Assembly: GCA_965644295.1 (NCBI GenBank)
Contig: CBFFRP010000445.1
Span: 141,845 to 205,844, forward strand
Length of the DNA stretch: 64,000 nucleotides
From: Paraphysomonas bandaiensis
Lineage: Eukaryota > Chrysophyceae
Direction of reading: 5' to 3'
The notes beneath the pieces were generated by a model that saw only the letters and a list, made by a program, of their open reading frames with translations, searched no databases and was not told where the DNA came from. Shown one piece after another: positions 55,460 to 64,000 of the stretch. Each line of letters opens with the position of its first letter. Within the stretch, counting starts at the first letter, position 1. Position numbers and translations under genes: made by a program.

Positions 55460-55496
55460 ATAATAATATATAACTCAGTATAAAACTAAGTCAAAA

Positions 55497-58082
55497 TTAA
55501 TGTTGATGGACTTGGGGAAAACGTAGCGCAAAGTCGGAATCTATCAGTACCATAGTTGTCGGATCGAAGTCGCGATGTACAAAACATTTCACATGGTAGT
55601 TATCAAATCTGTATGTGGCTTTGGTCATGGGATTCTTGACAGAAATTAGCTTCTTGCTGGTTTTATGATACCAGTGAGTGAGCATAAATTGCATCACATA
55701 TGTAACAGTGGGCGAATCTGGTAGTTGTAGGGCATCATACCAGTCATCTCCGAATACTCTGATATCTACATACACCTCGTCACCCGGTTGAACCGTAGTT
55801 ATTGACTGCTTCCTCTTCTCACTGATATATTTGGCGGCCCCATCCGTGGTATAAATAAGATGATGTAGATAAGGCTTGCTGCTACAGAATTCCTCATAGG
55901 CTATGGAATCAAATAAATCCTGGCTGTAAGGTAGCTCTCTGATATCTCCATCCTTGAAACGTACTGTAAACAACATTGTTGAACGCCGTTCTCTGTCTCC
56001 AGTGTAATATAAAATAGTGTCGATCTCATGCTGATCATGATCTCGCATAGCCATTTTATAGGCTTGTTCCCTGTCTCCGGGATATAATTTTACATCCCGT
56101 ACATCTACTTTTGTTACAACTCCGGTCACCAAATGTTTGCAGTCAATATCATTCTTATATTGCGATATAACCTGAAATGGTCCTAGGTATCTATGAGACA
56201 TTTTAGGGTAAACCTTGGCCCCTTTGTCAAATAAAACAAAGTCGCCCGGCTGATACTGATTCTGTCGCTGAGGAGATATGCCTTTACTGAAACGTTTGGC
56301 CTTCAACTTATCTTGATATTCTCTCGAACTGCGTTGCAACAGAGCTAGATTATCATTGAGTTTATGTAGTCTAGCATGGGCTTTCTCTGGTACTTCATCC
56401 CTTCCCATATTGTTATACCTCTCACTCTCAGAACCAAATGTTAACTCAAAAGGCGAATACCCCGTTTCAGATGATACTTCAGAATTCAATACATGTGCCA
56501 CTGTAGGAATCCAGCTGGGGTCTTCAAATACATCTCGCTTCTCTTCTTTCTCGCTGTAATCGAATACTAATGCTCTTAAATGCCGCACTACCTCTCCTAT
56601 GATCCTCTCGCATCCGTTGGCATGTCTATCCGCTATGCTGAATGTGTGTTTGACACCAATATATGAGCAAAGTTGGTCAAATAACTGGGATTTTAGATCA
56701 GGTCCTTGATCCGATATGATCACATCAGTATGACCAAATTGACTCCAATACTTCCATACAGTATTAGCAAGATTTATGGCAGTGACTCCCTTCACTGGTT
56801 CAAGGAAGACATGTTTTGTAAACAGGTTTACCACCACGTTAATATGCGTGTAGCCTTCTTTACCGTGGGGTGTAATTTCCACTGCATCGATACCGATGGC
56901 ACTACGAGCTGAAGGTGGTTTTAAACTGCGAGGTATAGCTATCAAAGCTTCTTGCATTCCGAGTCGTGTCTTAGCACAGTTGGGACATTTATTGATCATC
57001 TCGGTGACTTCTTCAAAAGATATCCTGTGTCCCGGGCATTTCTTATTCAATTTTACCCACGTGGCATAAGCTCCTTTGTGACCTTGTCTGGCATTATGAA
57101 CTGCTTGAAAACATTCCTCTTTGGATAAATACAACGGTTCCAACTCTTCTTCCTTGTCATCCGGATCCATAAAATTGTTAAGATAGATGTCTAAGTTGCC
57201 AAACATAGTTTCATCAATGTATTCCTTAATGTCCATATCAGGAAATATACCAGCCAAATGTTGCAACTTATGTGCTCTGGAGAGCCAATCTGCTAACCAA
57301 TTTTGAGAACCTGGAATGTGCCGAATCATAAAGTTAAACGATTGCAGGTATATACGCCATCTCACAATTTTCGGTACTTCAGATGCCTCCATCCACACTA
57401 AATTGTTATGATCGGTCTCAATAATAAACTCCTTGCCCACTAAATAATATGCGAGGTTTCTGACAGCATAATAGGTACCGTAGCCTTCCTGCTCTATCGT
57501 AGCCCATCGTTTTGCTTGCGTTGAGAATTTTTTCGATATAAATGCTATTGGTTGTAACTGAACAGTACCATCCTCTAAAATTTTCTTCTGTAATAATACT
57601 GCTCCTACTCCTAGCTCGCTAGCATCAGTTCTTAGGATCCATTCTAACGAATAGTCGGGATAAAATAACTCACAGGCCTCTTGTAGACCCTTTATGAATC
57701 TTCGATACTCCTCTTCGTAATCATGCTTCCATGTAGATTTATCCCAGTTGAAAGTTTTCTTGGTCATGTCCGGAAGATGACCTACCAAGTCAGAATATCT
57801 AGGTGTGAACCCTGAGAAGAAAACTCCTTTTCCTAGTAAGCTTCTGGCCGTCTTAGTACTCGTAGGCATTGGAATGTTAGCCAAAGCTTCCTTCTTATCA
57901 GGACTGACCTCATACGATTTGTGTCTGCACACGTAGCCAAAGAAATTCACTTCCCGGAATCCCAGCCAACTCTTAGGCATCTTGAGTTTTTCATTACGTT
58001 CAATACACCGGTCAATTATCATTTCAAACTTTTTGTATGCATCAGCGGGGTCTTCAGCTAAGATCAACATGTTGTCAAACAT
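55497..58082 (-). CDS. Ty3/gypsy Pol: C-terminal RT, RNase H and integrase
   Basis: 861 aa open. Starts inside RT at the catalytic strand VMFDNMLIL, where the usual YxDD is FDN here. RNase H runs about 145-270 (D153 in RTDASELG, E198, D224 in TDHNN). The integrase zinc finger has H329, H335, C366 and C369; its core has D399 (IGIDAVE), D458 (ISDQGPD) and E492 (GCERIIGE). A C-terminal region of about 300 aa (about 600-861) includes a chromo-like stretch (LFTVRFKDGDIRELPY). An in-frame TGA at 58098-58100 lies just upstream and the frame reopens beyond it to about 58214, so RT is interrupted or spliced. The domain order RT-RNase H-IN defines the Ty3/gypsy group. Confidence 0.85.
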   Translation of the reverse strand: MFDNMLILAEDPADAYKKFEMIIDRCIERNEKLKMPKSWLGFREVNFFGYVCRHKSYEVSPDKKEALANIPMPTSTKTARSLLGKGVFFSGFTPRYSDLVGHLPDMTKKTFNWDKSTWKHDYEEEYRRFIKGLQEACELFYPDYSLEWILRTDASELGVGAVLLQKKILEDGTVQLQPIAFISKKFSTQAKRWATIEQEGYGTYYAVRNLAYYLVGKEFIIETDHNNLVWMEASEVPKIVRWRIYLQSFNFMIRHIPGSQNWLADWLSRAHKLQHLAGIFPDMDIKEYIDETMFGNLDIYLNNFMDPDDKEEELEPLYLSKEECFQAVHNARQGHKGAYATWVKLNKKCPGHRISFEEVTEMINKCPNCAKTRLGMQEALIAIPRSLKPPSARSAIGIDAVEITPHGKEGYTHINVVVNLFTKHVFLEPVKGVTAINLANTVWKYWSQFGHTDVIISDQGPDLKSQLFDQLCSYIGVKHTFSIADRHANGCERIIGEVVRHLRALVFDYSEKEEKRDVFEDPSWIPTVAHVLNSEVSSETGYSPFELTFGSESERYNNMGRDEVPEKAHARLHKLNDNLALLQRSSREYQDKLKAKRFSKGISPQRQNQYQPGDFVLFDKGAKVYPKMSHRYLGPFQVISQYKNDIDCKHLVTGVVTKVDVRDVKLYPGDREQAYKMAMRDHDQHEIDTILYYTGDRERRSTMLFTVRFKDGDIRELPYSQDLFDSIAYEEFCSSKPYLHHLIYTTDGAAKYISEKRKQSITTVQPGDEVYVDIRVFGDDWYDALQLPDSPTVTYVMQFMLTHWYHKTSKKLISVKNPMTKATYRFDNYHVKCFVHRDFDPTTMVLIDSDFALRFPQVHQH

Positions 58083-58908
58083 GACTATATATATGTCTCA
58101 ATCACTGAATTCATTGGAATCCGTAACAACTCCGTATTGAGAAACATCACACTCCACTTGCTTAAATCGAATATATGTTGAAAGATATTCGAATACAACG
58201 CTCGACAAAATAGATTATAGGCATATAGGAGGTATACTCACAAGCTCCTTCCTTTAGCGTACAAGGTTTTATTACTCGTATCACTTTCTGAATTCCAACC
58301 GTATATCCCACCCATCAATGACGAGCAACGTAATTGTTGATAATTCCTGATGAAAATGATGAATGTTCAAATCACTCTCTCTCACACAGAAAACCGACTA
58401 CTCTCAGTTTATCCCAGTTTGCAACTCACAACAATAGATAATCCAACTCAGTCAATACAAACTGCACAACAGAAGATCCATATGTACGTAACTGACCGTA
58501 GATTGAATTATATAAATCGAACAAGTGATGGCAACTCAGAATGATTCATTTTAATGATGTCACCAGAACATTCGTACGAGACTGACAAGACTCGCATTTT
58601 GATCCGTAACACGTTTGAAACATTTTCAACAAACTCCAGAATCAAATTCCTCTTGTAGCAATCATTGAAAGAAACTAAACAGTATGGCAGTACATCATTG
58701 AGCCCATTGACCACTCTGATATCAATATTTAAACAGAATTCTCAAAATAACTCTGGAAGACTTTCTCAAAATCAAATAACAACAACTGATCCTCAATTTG
58801 CAATAATCACTGGCATTGACGATGCATTCTCAATGATCAAAATATTAGATATAAGTATGATAAATAATAGCTTCTGGAATATATATACACATTCAAACTT
58901 CTCAAAAC
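58083..58908 (-). pseudogene. Degenerate or unreadable RT N-terminal region
   Basis: The first half of reverse transcriptase is expected here but no continuous ORF gives its motifs. The frame of Pol continues upstream of the TGA (58098-58100) to about 58214, then hits another stop. The sequence is more AT-rich than the rest of pol. Decay, an insertion or an intron are all possible. Confidence 0.4.
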
Positions 58909-59184
58909 TCAATCCAATCTTATATATATTTCGGATGAATCACCAAGCCATTTAGCAGTCTTCACACCATAATATATACAAAGATTGTATACAACAGTTG
59001 TCCTTGAGTCCATATAGCCTTTGATAATATTGTTCTGAGACATGAACTGCACACATTCACTACCGACTCCCGTATCTACATTGATCAACGAATCATGAAT
59101 TACACAATGGACATCCAGCGAAGAAACATCTTTCCTCAATGCTACATTGAAAATGTAACCGCGTGTAGACACTCCTCTCCTCAA
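58909..59184 (-). CDS. Aspartic protease-like segment of the Ty3/gypsy element
   Basis: A 91-aa ORF with HDSLINVDTGVGSECVQF, where DTGVGS fits the D-T/S-G catalytic motif of retroviral-type aspartic proteases, followed by a hydrophobic/Gly pattern. It lies between the Gag-like and Pol ORFs, where a protease is expected. Called from one motif plus position. Confidence 0.5.
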   Translation of the reverse strand: MRRGVSTRGYIFNVALRKDVSSLDVHCVIHDSLINVDTGVGSECVQFMSQNNIIKGYMDSRTTVVYNLCIYYGVKTAKWLGDSSEIYIRLD

Positions 59185-59447
59185 GCATATAATATAATAA
59201 TGACTGAATTTTAACTGACATTATATTGAATAAAATATTTACGATATACGATACAACATTTCCCTCACAAGCATTGAATAACGAATCCTTTGATTTAGAA
59301 ACTGATGAACCCGTTCGTCACAAACAATACTATCACCTTCTCATCAAAAGAAATGAATTGGCACCCTGATGGTAACGTGTCTCCAATAACAACAATAATA
59401 CAACATCAACATCGGGTACGGCCAATCTTCATCCCAATAGGTTCTCT

Positions 59448-60362
59448 TTAAAATTGAAATAGATTCACCGAAGTGACAAAAGGCGGTCCAGGGCCATGCT
59501 CATCGCGCTGTACAAGTTCTTTAAAACACAAGCATGGTTCCTCAAACATCATTTTGGTGTAAAGAAGATTAACCACTTCAAGATGACTCAACAATGTCAA
59601 ATGCTTTCCCATAACTCGTCCAGGCATAACCAGAAGATAGCTTAAGGGAGTAACAACAGCCTTCGATGGCAGGGCTGATTGATGTGTTGACATGACAATT
59701 GTGTCACCGTCAATATCGTCGTTGACAGTATGGTTTTCAACTGAAAGCTGATTCACTGAAATGACCTTTACAGTCTTAACAACAGAACACCCTGCATCTT
59801 TTGAGTCATTTTGTTGAGTAGACTTGGACTTCTCAGAAAGAAATTCTGGATGTCTAAGTTCTTCAATCAAAGTTTCACCCAGTGGAGTAACCTGAGAATC
59901 AATAACCGCAATCAAAGCTTCCTTTTCGGCATATTCCGAATCCTCATTATGAATTTCAGAAGACTTTTCGGTCATCTCTTTATCCTCAGTACAAACGACA
60001 GTTTCTTGTTCCAACATGCACTCCACACTGGTAGAATTTAAATTTTCAATATTAATGTTCAAGGGCTCTTTTGCAGCACAAACATCTTGTCCTGCAGAAG
60101 CATCATTCACTGACTTCGAAACTGCAGCTGGAGAATTTTCAAGGGGTTGTGGAAATGAGTACGATCCTTCCAAGACAGCTATTCTTACTCTCAATTCCTT
60201 GAGCTCATCGCTGACCTCAGCTACGTCGTGCTTGAGCCCAGCTACGTCATCTTTTACCCCAGCTACTGTCTCAGTTAGAGTATTTACCATGCCTGTAATT
60301 TGCTCTACGAATCCCTGCATTAGACGCTGCAGGTCTGTGGCTTCGTCTTGATTGACATCCAT
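59448..60362 (-). CDS. Gag-like ORF of the Ty3/gypsy element
   Basis: 304 aa starting MDVNQDEATDLQRLMQGFVE (ATG 60360-60362). Residues about 20-70 form a heptad-like coiled coil (VAGVKDDVAGLKHDVAEVSD). The rest is acidic and low in complexity, without a Cys-His zinc knuckle. It is the first ORF after the 5' LTR, the Gag position. No capsid homology is recognised by eye. Confidence 0.55.
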   Translation of the reverse strand: MDVNQDEATDLQRLMQGFVEQITGMVNTLTETVAGVKDDVAGLKHDVAEVSDELKELRVRIAVLEGSYSFPQPLENSPAAVSKSVNDASAGQDVCAAKEPLNINIENLNSTSVECMLEQETVVCTEDKEMTEKSSEIHNEDSEYAEKEALIAVIDSQVTPLGETLIEELRHPEFLSEKSKSTQQNDSKDAGCSVVKTVKVISVNQLSVENHTVNDDIDGDTIVMSTHQSALPSKAVVTPLSYLLVMPGRVMGKHLTLLSHLEVVNLLYTKMMFEEPCLCFKELVQRDEHGPGPPFVTSVNLFQF

Positions 60363-60608
60363 TACTGTCTATATGCTAAGACAATTGTATCTTACTATCA
60401 GACTAGCTACTGGTGGTTGTCTTTGTCCTATGTGAATGCTAAGCTCTCTGTAACAAATCTACTGTCTTGACGTGCTTGTCCGCAGGCACAGTACAAGATG
60501 AGATATTGTTGCTTCAAACTTCGCCCCCACAATGGTCAATGACTTCCAATATAAATGATAATTATCTAGTACACTACTACGCAATATAAAAGGCCTTATG
60601 GGACTAGT

Positions 60609-60620
60609 AGTAATATTACT
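60609..60620. other. 12-bp palindrome next to the 5' LTR
   Basis: AGTAATATTACT is a perfect palindrome one base from the LTR2 edge (60622), where a tRNA primer-binding site would normally lie. No TGG-type primer site is seen. Confidence 0.5.
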
Positions 60621-60621
60621 A

Positions 60622-61763
60622 TGCACAAACCAGACTTGCGGGTTTGCTCCCAACAAAATGTACAATAAGGTGTGAGTAAACACTTATTATTACTGTTAAA
60701 TCACCCAACACGGTCAACGATATCCGCTAGATAACGCCGCGCAGTATTCCCTCTAAGAATAAAGATCGCTGTTAAGACAGTGTCAAGTAACTTAAAACAA
60801 TGACATGCAAGGAATAACATATAGAATGGTACGCATCTACAGAATGAACCAAGTTCATTTTATATCACACACACCACACCGCATGCATTCTTGCATACAC
60901 CGTGTATACCACACGTATTATGACAATAAAACAAAACTGAATAACAGCGTATGAAACTGAATAACTGCGCATAAAACTGAAACTACGCATAAAACTGAAA
61001 TAAAACCATAGTGATAAAACTGAAAAACAGCTAACTAAAATGAGTAACGTGATACCGTATTCGCTGATAGTCTACTGCTCTTATCATACTCCCTAAACTC
61101 ATATAAAACTTATTGCATCTTTACTCTCTCCATATATTCCTCTTTAAGCCACACGCTTGCCATAATAGCCACCCACTATGCCTGCTTAGCAGCATCACCA
61201 TGCATAGCGTCTATAGTATGCTCTTGAATGGTCCTAACTCCTGCTCATCTCCACATCCAGAGCACCATCATGAAAATGCAGCTCACAGAGGTATTGGGCT
61301 GTGTACATCCATAGTTCTGCACTTAACTTGAGACATTTATGTTCAGGATGTACTAGCAACATCTGAAGATCCCTTCTTATGCTGTTCTGAGGATGATGCA
61401 GAGAGAATTGTGTGTACATCACGTTGATGCTACCTAAGTCTCTCTCCATTGCCCTTATTGCTTCTACGTCGTAAAACAACAGGTGCAGTCGGCTGGCTTC
61501 ACGTGTATTGCAAGTAGTAGAGATACTGGGTAACGTGTTTTGAGTGTCGTGATATTAATAACTGCCTAGAGTAGCCGCAAGTATGCACTTCAGTGTGAAT
61601 GGCTTGTTGTAATTCCGTGACTCGTGGCTAGATGTTTGCACTTCCTTCGTAAATAATTATCTTGTACTGTTTGCTGTCCTTCTTCTGTTGTTGACTCTCT
61701 TCTTGTTGTTGAATTCCCTATTTCACTACTACACTTGCTACTATATAAACCCCCAGGGTTACA
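60622..61763 (-). repeat. LTR 2 (shared between the two units)
   Basis: Same length as LTR1 and reads identically. It serves as 5' LTR of the first unit and 3' LTR of the second, the hallmark of a tandem LTR array. Confidence 0.85.
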
Positions 61764-62883
61764 CTACCTTTTTCCCTCTCTTTTTTTTTTTTTTTTCGAT
61801 AATAATATATAACTCAGTATAAAACTAAGTCAAAATTAATGTTGATGGACTTGGGGAAAACGTAGCGCAAAGTCGGAATCTATCAGTACCATAGTTGTCG
61901 GATCGAAGTCGCGATGTACAAAACATTTCACATGGTAGTTATCAAATCTGTATGTGGCTTTGGTCATGGGATTCTTGACAGAAATTAGCTTCTTGCTGGT
62001 TTTATGATACCAGTGAGTGAGCATAAATTGCATCACATATGTAACAGTGGGCGAATCTGGTAGTTGTAGGGCATCATACCAGTCATCTCCGAATACTCTG
62101 ATATCTACATACACCTCGTCACCCGGTTGAACCGTAGTTATTGACTGCTTCCTCTTCTCACTGATATATTTGGCGGCCCCATCCGTGGTATAAATAAGAT
62201 GATGTAGATAAGGCTTGCTGCTACAGAATTCCTCATAGGCTATGGAATCAAATAAATCCTGGCTGTAAGGTAGCTCTCTGATATCTCCATCCTTGAAACG
62301 TACTGTAAACAACATTGTTGAACGCCGTTCTCTGTCTCCAGTGTAATATAAAATAGTGTCGATCTCATGCTGATCATGATCTCGCATAGCCATTTTATAG
62401 GCTTGTTCCCTGTCTCCGGGATATAATTTTACATCCCGTACATCTACTTTTGTTACAACTCCGGTCACCAAATGTTTGCAGTCAATATCATTCTTATATT
62501 GCGATATAACCTGAAATGGTCCTAGGTATCTATGAGACATTTTAGGGTAAACCTTGGCCCCTTTGTCAAATAAAACAAAGTCGCCCGGCTGATACTGATT
62601 CTGTCGCTGAGGAGATATGCCTTTACTGAAACGTTTGGCCTTCAACTTATCTTGATATTCTCTCGAACTGCGTTGCAACAGAGCTAGATTATCATTGAGT
62701 TTATGTAGTCTAGCATGGGCTTTCTCTGGTACTTCATCCCTTCCCATATTGTTATACCTCTCACTCTCAGAACCAAATGTTAACTCAAAAGGCGAATACC
62801 CCGTTTCAGATGATACTTCAGAATTCAATACATGTGCCACTGTAGGAATCCAGCTGGGGTCTTCAAATACATCTCGATTACTA
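61764..62883 (-). mobile_element. Internally deleted second Ty3/gypsy unit (pol 3' end only)
   Basis: 61764-62876 repeats 55425-56537, the Pol C-terminus with integrase core fragments, without change in length. At 62876/62877 it jumps to ATTACTATGCAC, the sequence next to LTR2 (60615 onward). By coordinates the deletion removes 4,077 bp of interior. The combined ORF 61836-62945 is chimeric (LTR plus pol) and not a real protein. Confidence 0.85.
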
Positions 62884-64000
62884 TGCACAAACCAGACTTG
62901 CGGGTTTGCTCCCAACAAAATGTACAATAAGGTGTGAGTAAACACTTATTATTACTGTTAAATCACCCAACACGGTCAACGATATCCGCTAGATAACGCC
63001 GCGCAGTATTCCCTCTAAGAATAAAGATCGCTGTTAAGACAGTGTCAAGTAACTTAAAACAATGACATGCAAGGAATAACATATAGAATGGTACGCATCT
63101 ACAGAATGAACCAAGTTCATTTTATATCACACACACCACACCGCATGCATTCTTGCATACACCGTGTATACCACACGTATTATGACAATAAAACAAAACT
63201 GAATAACAGCGTATGAAACTGAATAACTGCGCATAAAACTGAAACTACGCATAAAACTGAAATAAAACCATAGTGATAAAACTGAAAAACAGCTAACTAA
63301 AATGAGTAACGTGATACCGTATTCGCTGATAGTCTACTGCTCTTATCATACTCCCTAAACTCATATAAAACTTATTGCATCTTTACTCTCTCCATATATT
63401 CCTCTTTAAGCCACACGCTTGCCATAATAGCCACCCACTATGCCTGCTTAGCAGCATCACCATGCATAGCGTCTATAGTATGCTCTTGAATGGTCCTAAC
63501 TCCTGCTCATCTCCACATCCAGAGCACCATCATGAAAATGCAGCTCACAGAGGTATTGGGCTGTGTACATCCATAGTTCTGCACTTAACTTGAGACATTT
63601 ATGTTCAGGATGTACTAGCAACATCTGAAGATCCCTTCTTATGCTGTTCTGAGGATGATGCAGAGAGAATTGTGTGTACATCACGTTGATGCTACCTAAG
63701 TCTCTCTCCATTGCCCTTATTGCTTCTACGTCGTAAAACAACAGGTGCAGTCGGCTGGCTTCACGTGTATTGCAAGTAGTAGAGATACTGGGTAACGTGT
63801 TTTGAGTGTCGTGATATTAATAACTGCCTAGAGTAGCCGCAAGTATGCACTTCAGTGTGAATGGCTTGTTGTAATTCCGTGACTCGTGGCTAGATGTTTG
63901 CACTTCCTTCGTAAATAATTATCTTGTACTGTTTGCTGTCCTTCTTCTGTTGTTGACTCTCTTCTTGTTGTTGAATTCCCTATTTCACTACTACACTTGC
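62884..64000 (-). repeat. LTR 3, truncated by the window end
   Basis: Starts TGCACAAACC as LTR1 and LTR2 do and follows LTR2 at a constant offset of 2,262 bp to the end of the window (about 25 bp short of full length). Confidence 0.85.

Larger units (their letters stand above)
54283..61763 (-). mobile_element. Ty3/gypsy-type LTR retrotransposon, first unit of a tandem array
   Basis: Delimited by two LTR copies (54283-55424 and 60622-61763), both TG...CA and offset by exactly 6,339 bp with no net indel. In minus-strand order: LTR2, leader, Gag-like ORF (59448-60362), protease-like region (58909-59184), a region with no clear ORF, RT-RNase H-integrase ORF (55497-58082), purine tract (55425-55459), LTR1. 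The order protease, RT, RNase H, integrase is Metaviridae-like. The left flank is CTTTA; the right duplication cannot be checked because LTR2 is shared with the next unit. The upstream half of RT is not readable in one frame, so this copy is probably defective. Confidence 0.85.

Noticed and set aside
61836-62945. 369-aa ORF beginning in LTR sequence and continuing into integrase
   Set aside because: A chimera created by the internal deletion junction at 62876; not a natural protein.
1-64000. tRNA or rRNA genes and CRISPR arrays
   Set aside because: None recognised by eye; the direct repeats present are transposon copies or micro/minisatellites, without CRISPR-like spacing. A tRNAscan run would be needed to exclude tRNAs fully.

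Overview
This is a nuclear segment from a microbial eukaryote. Its genes have short GT-AG introns (mostly about 40-250 bp), each gene has its own promoter, and balanced-composition coding islands sit in AT-rich intergenic DNA packed with transposon debris. The host gene set is an EF-3-type translation factor, a PA2G4/EBP1 homologue, a SHAQKYF-type MYB protein, a tandem PLAC8 protein, a Bot1-like mitochondrial protein, and a two-domain voltage-gated cation channel with C-terminal EF-hands. That set fits a unicellular opisthokont relative (for example an ichthyosporean) or a stramenopile. I cannot place the organism further from sequence alone.

Layout. 1-0.6 kb: 3' end of an unrecognised gene. 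2.7-4.6 kb: divergent pair of a MYB gene (-) and a small Cys-rich membrane protein (+). 8.3-11.5 kb: intronless EF-3 (-). 14-16 kb: intronless low-complexity, possibly DNA-binding protein (+). 18-22.8 kb: seven-exon two-domain channel (-). 26.7-28.6 kb: ten-exon PA2G4 (-). 32.8-35.3 kb: divergent pair PLAC8-PLAC8 (-) and Bot1-like (+). 44.5-48.9 kb: divergent pair of an MDR oxidoreductase (-) and an 854-aa acidic membrane protein (+), with a 374-bp ATGT microsatellite in their shared upstream region.

Mobile DNA. (1) 'Family A', a roughly 500-bp non-coding dispersed repeat with at least a dozen full or partial copies on both strands. It carries several short hairpins whose pairing is kept by compensatory or wobble changes between copies. 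(2) 'Family B', a putative LTR element with a Gag-like ORF (52.5-54.3 kb) and an LTR plus gag-start fragment at 31.9-32.3 kb. (3) hAT elements with AATTAATTG-rich ends, including one delimited by a perfect 8-bp target-site duplication (42,851-44,089), plus several eroded hAT transposase relics. (4) A frameshifted IS630/Tc1-type transposase relic. (5) A tandem Ty3/gypsy array on the minus strand from 54.3 kb to the window end: LTR, internal region (Gag-like, protease-like, RT/RNase H/integrase), LTR, pol fragment, LTR. The LTR copies look identical, so it is young.

The host genes are housekeeping or signalling genes with no common pathway. The most unusual items are the structured Family A repeat, the two-domain channel with Asp in both pore motifs, and the tandem LTR array. 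Exon boundaries were read by eye from GT-AG sites and frame continuity, and have no transcript support.
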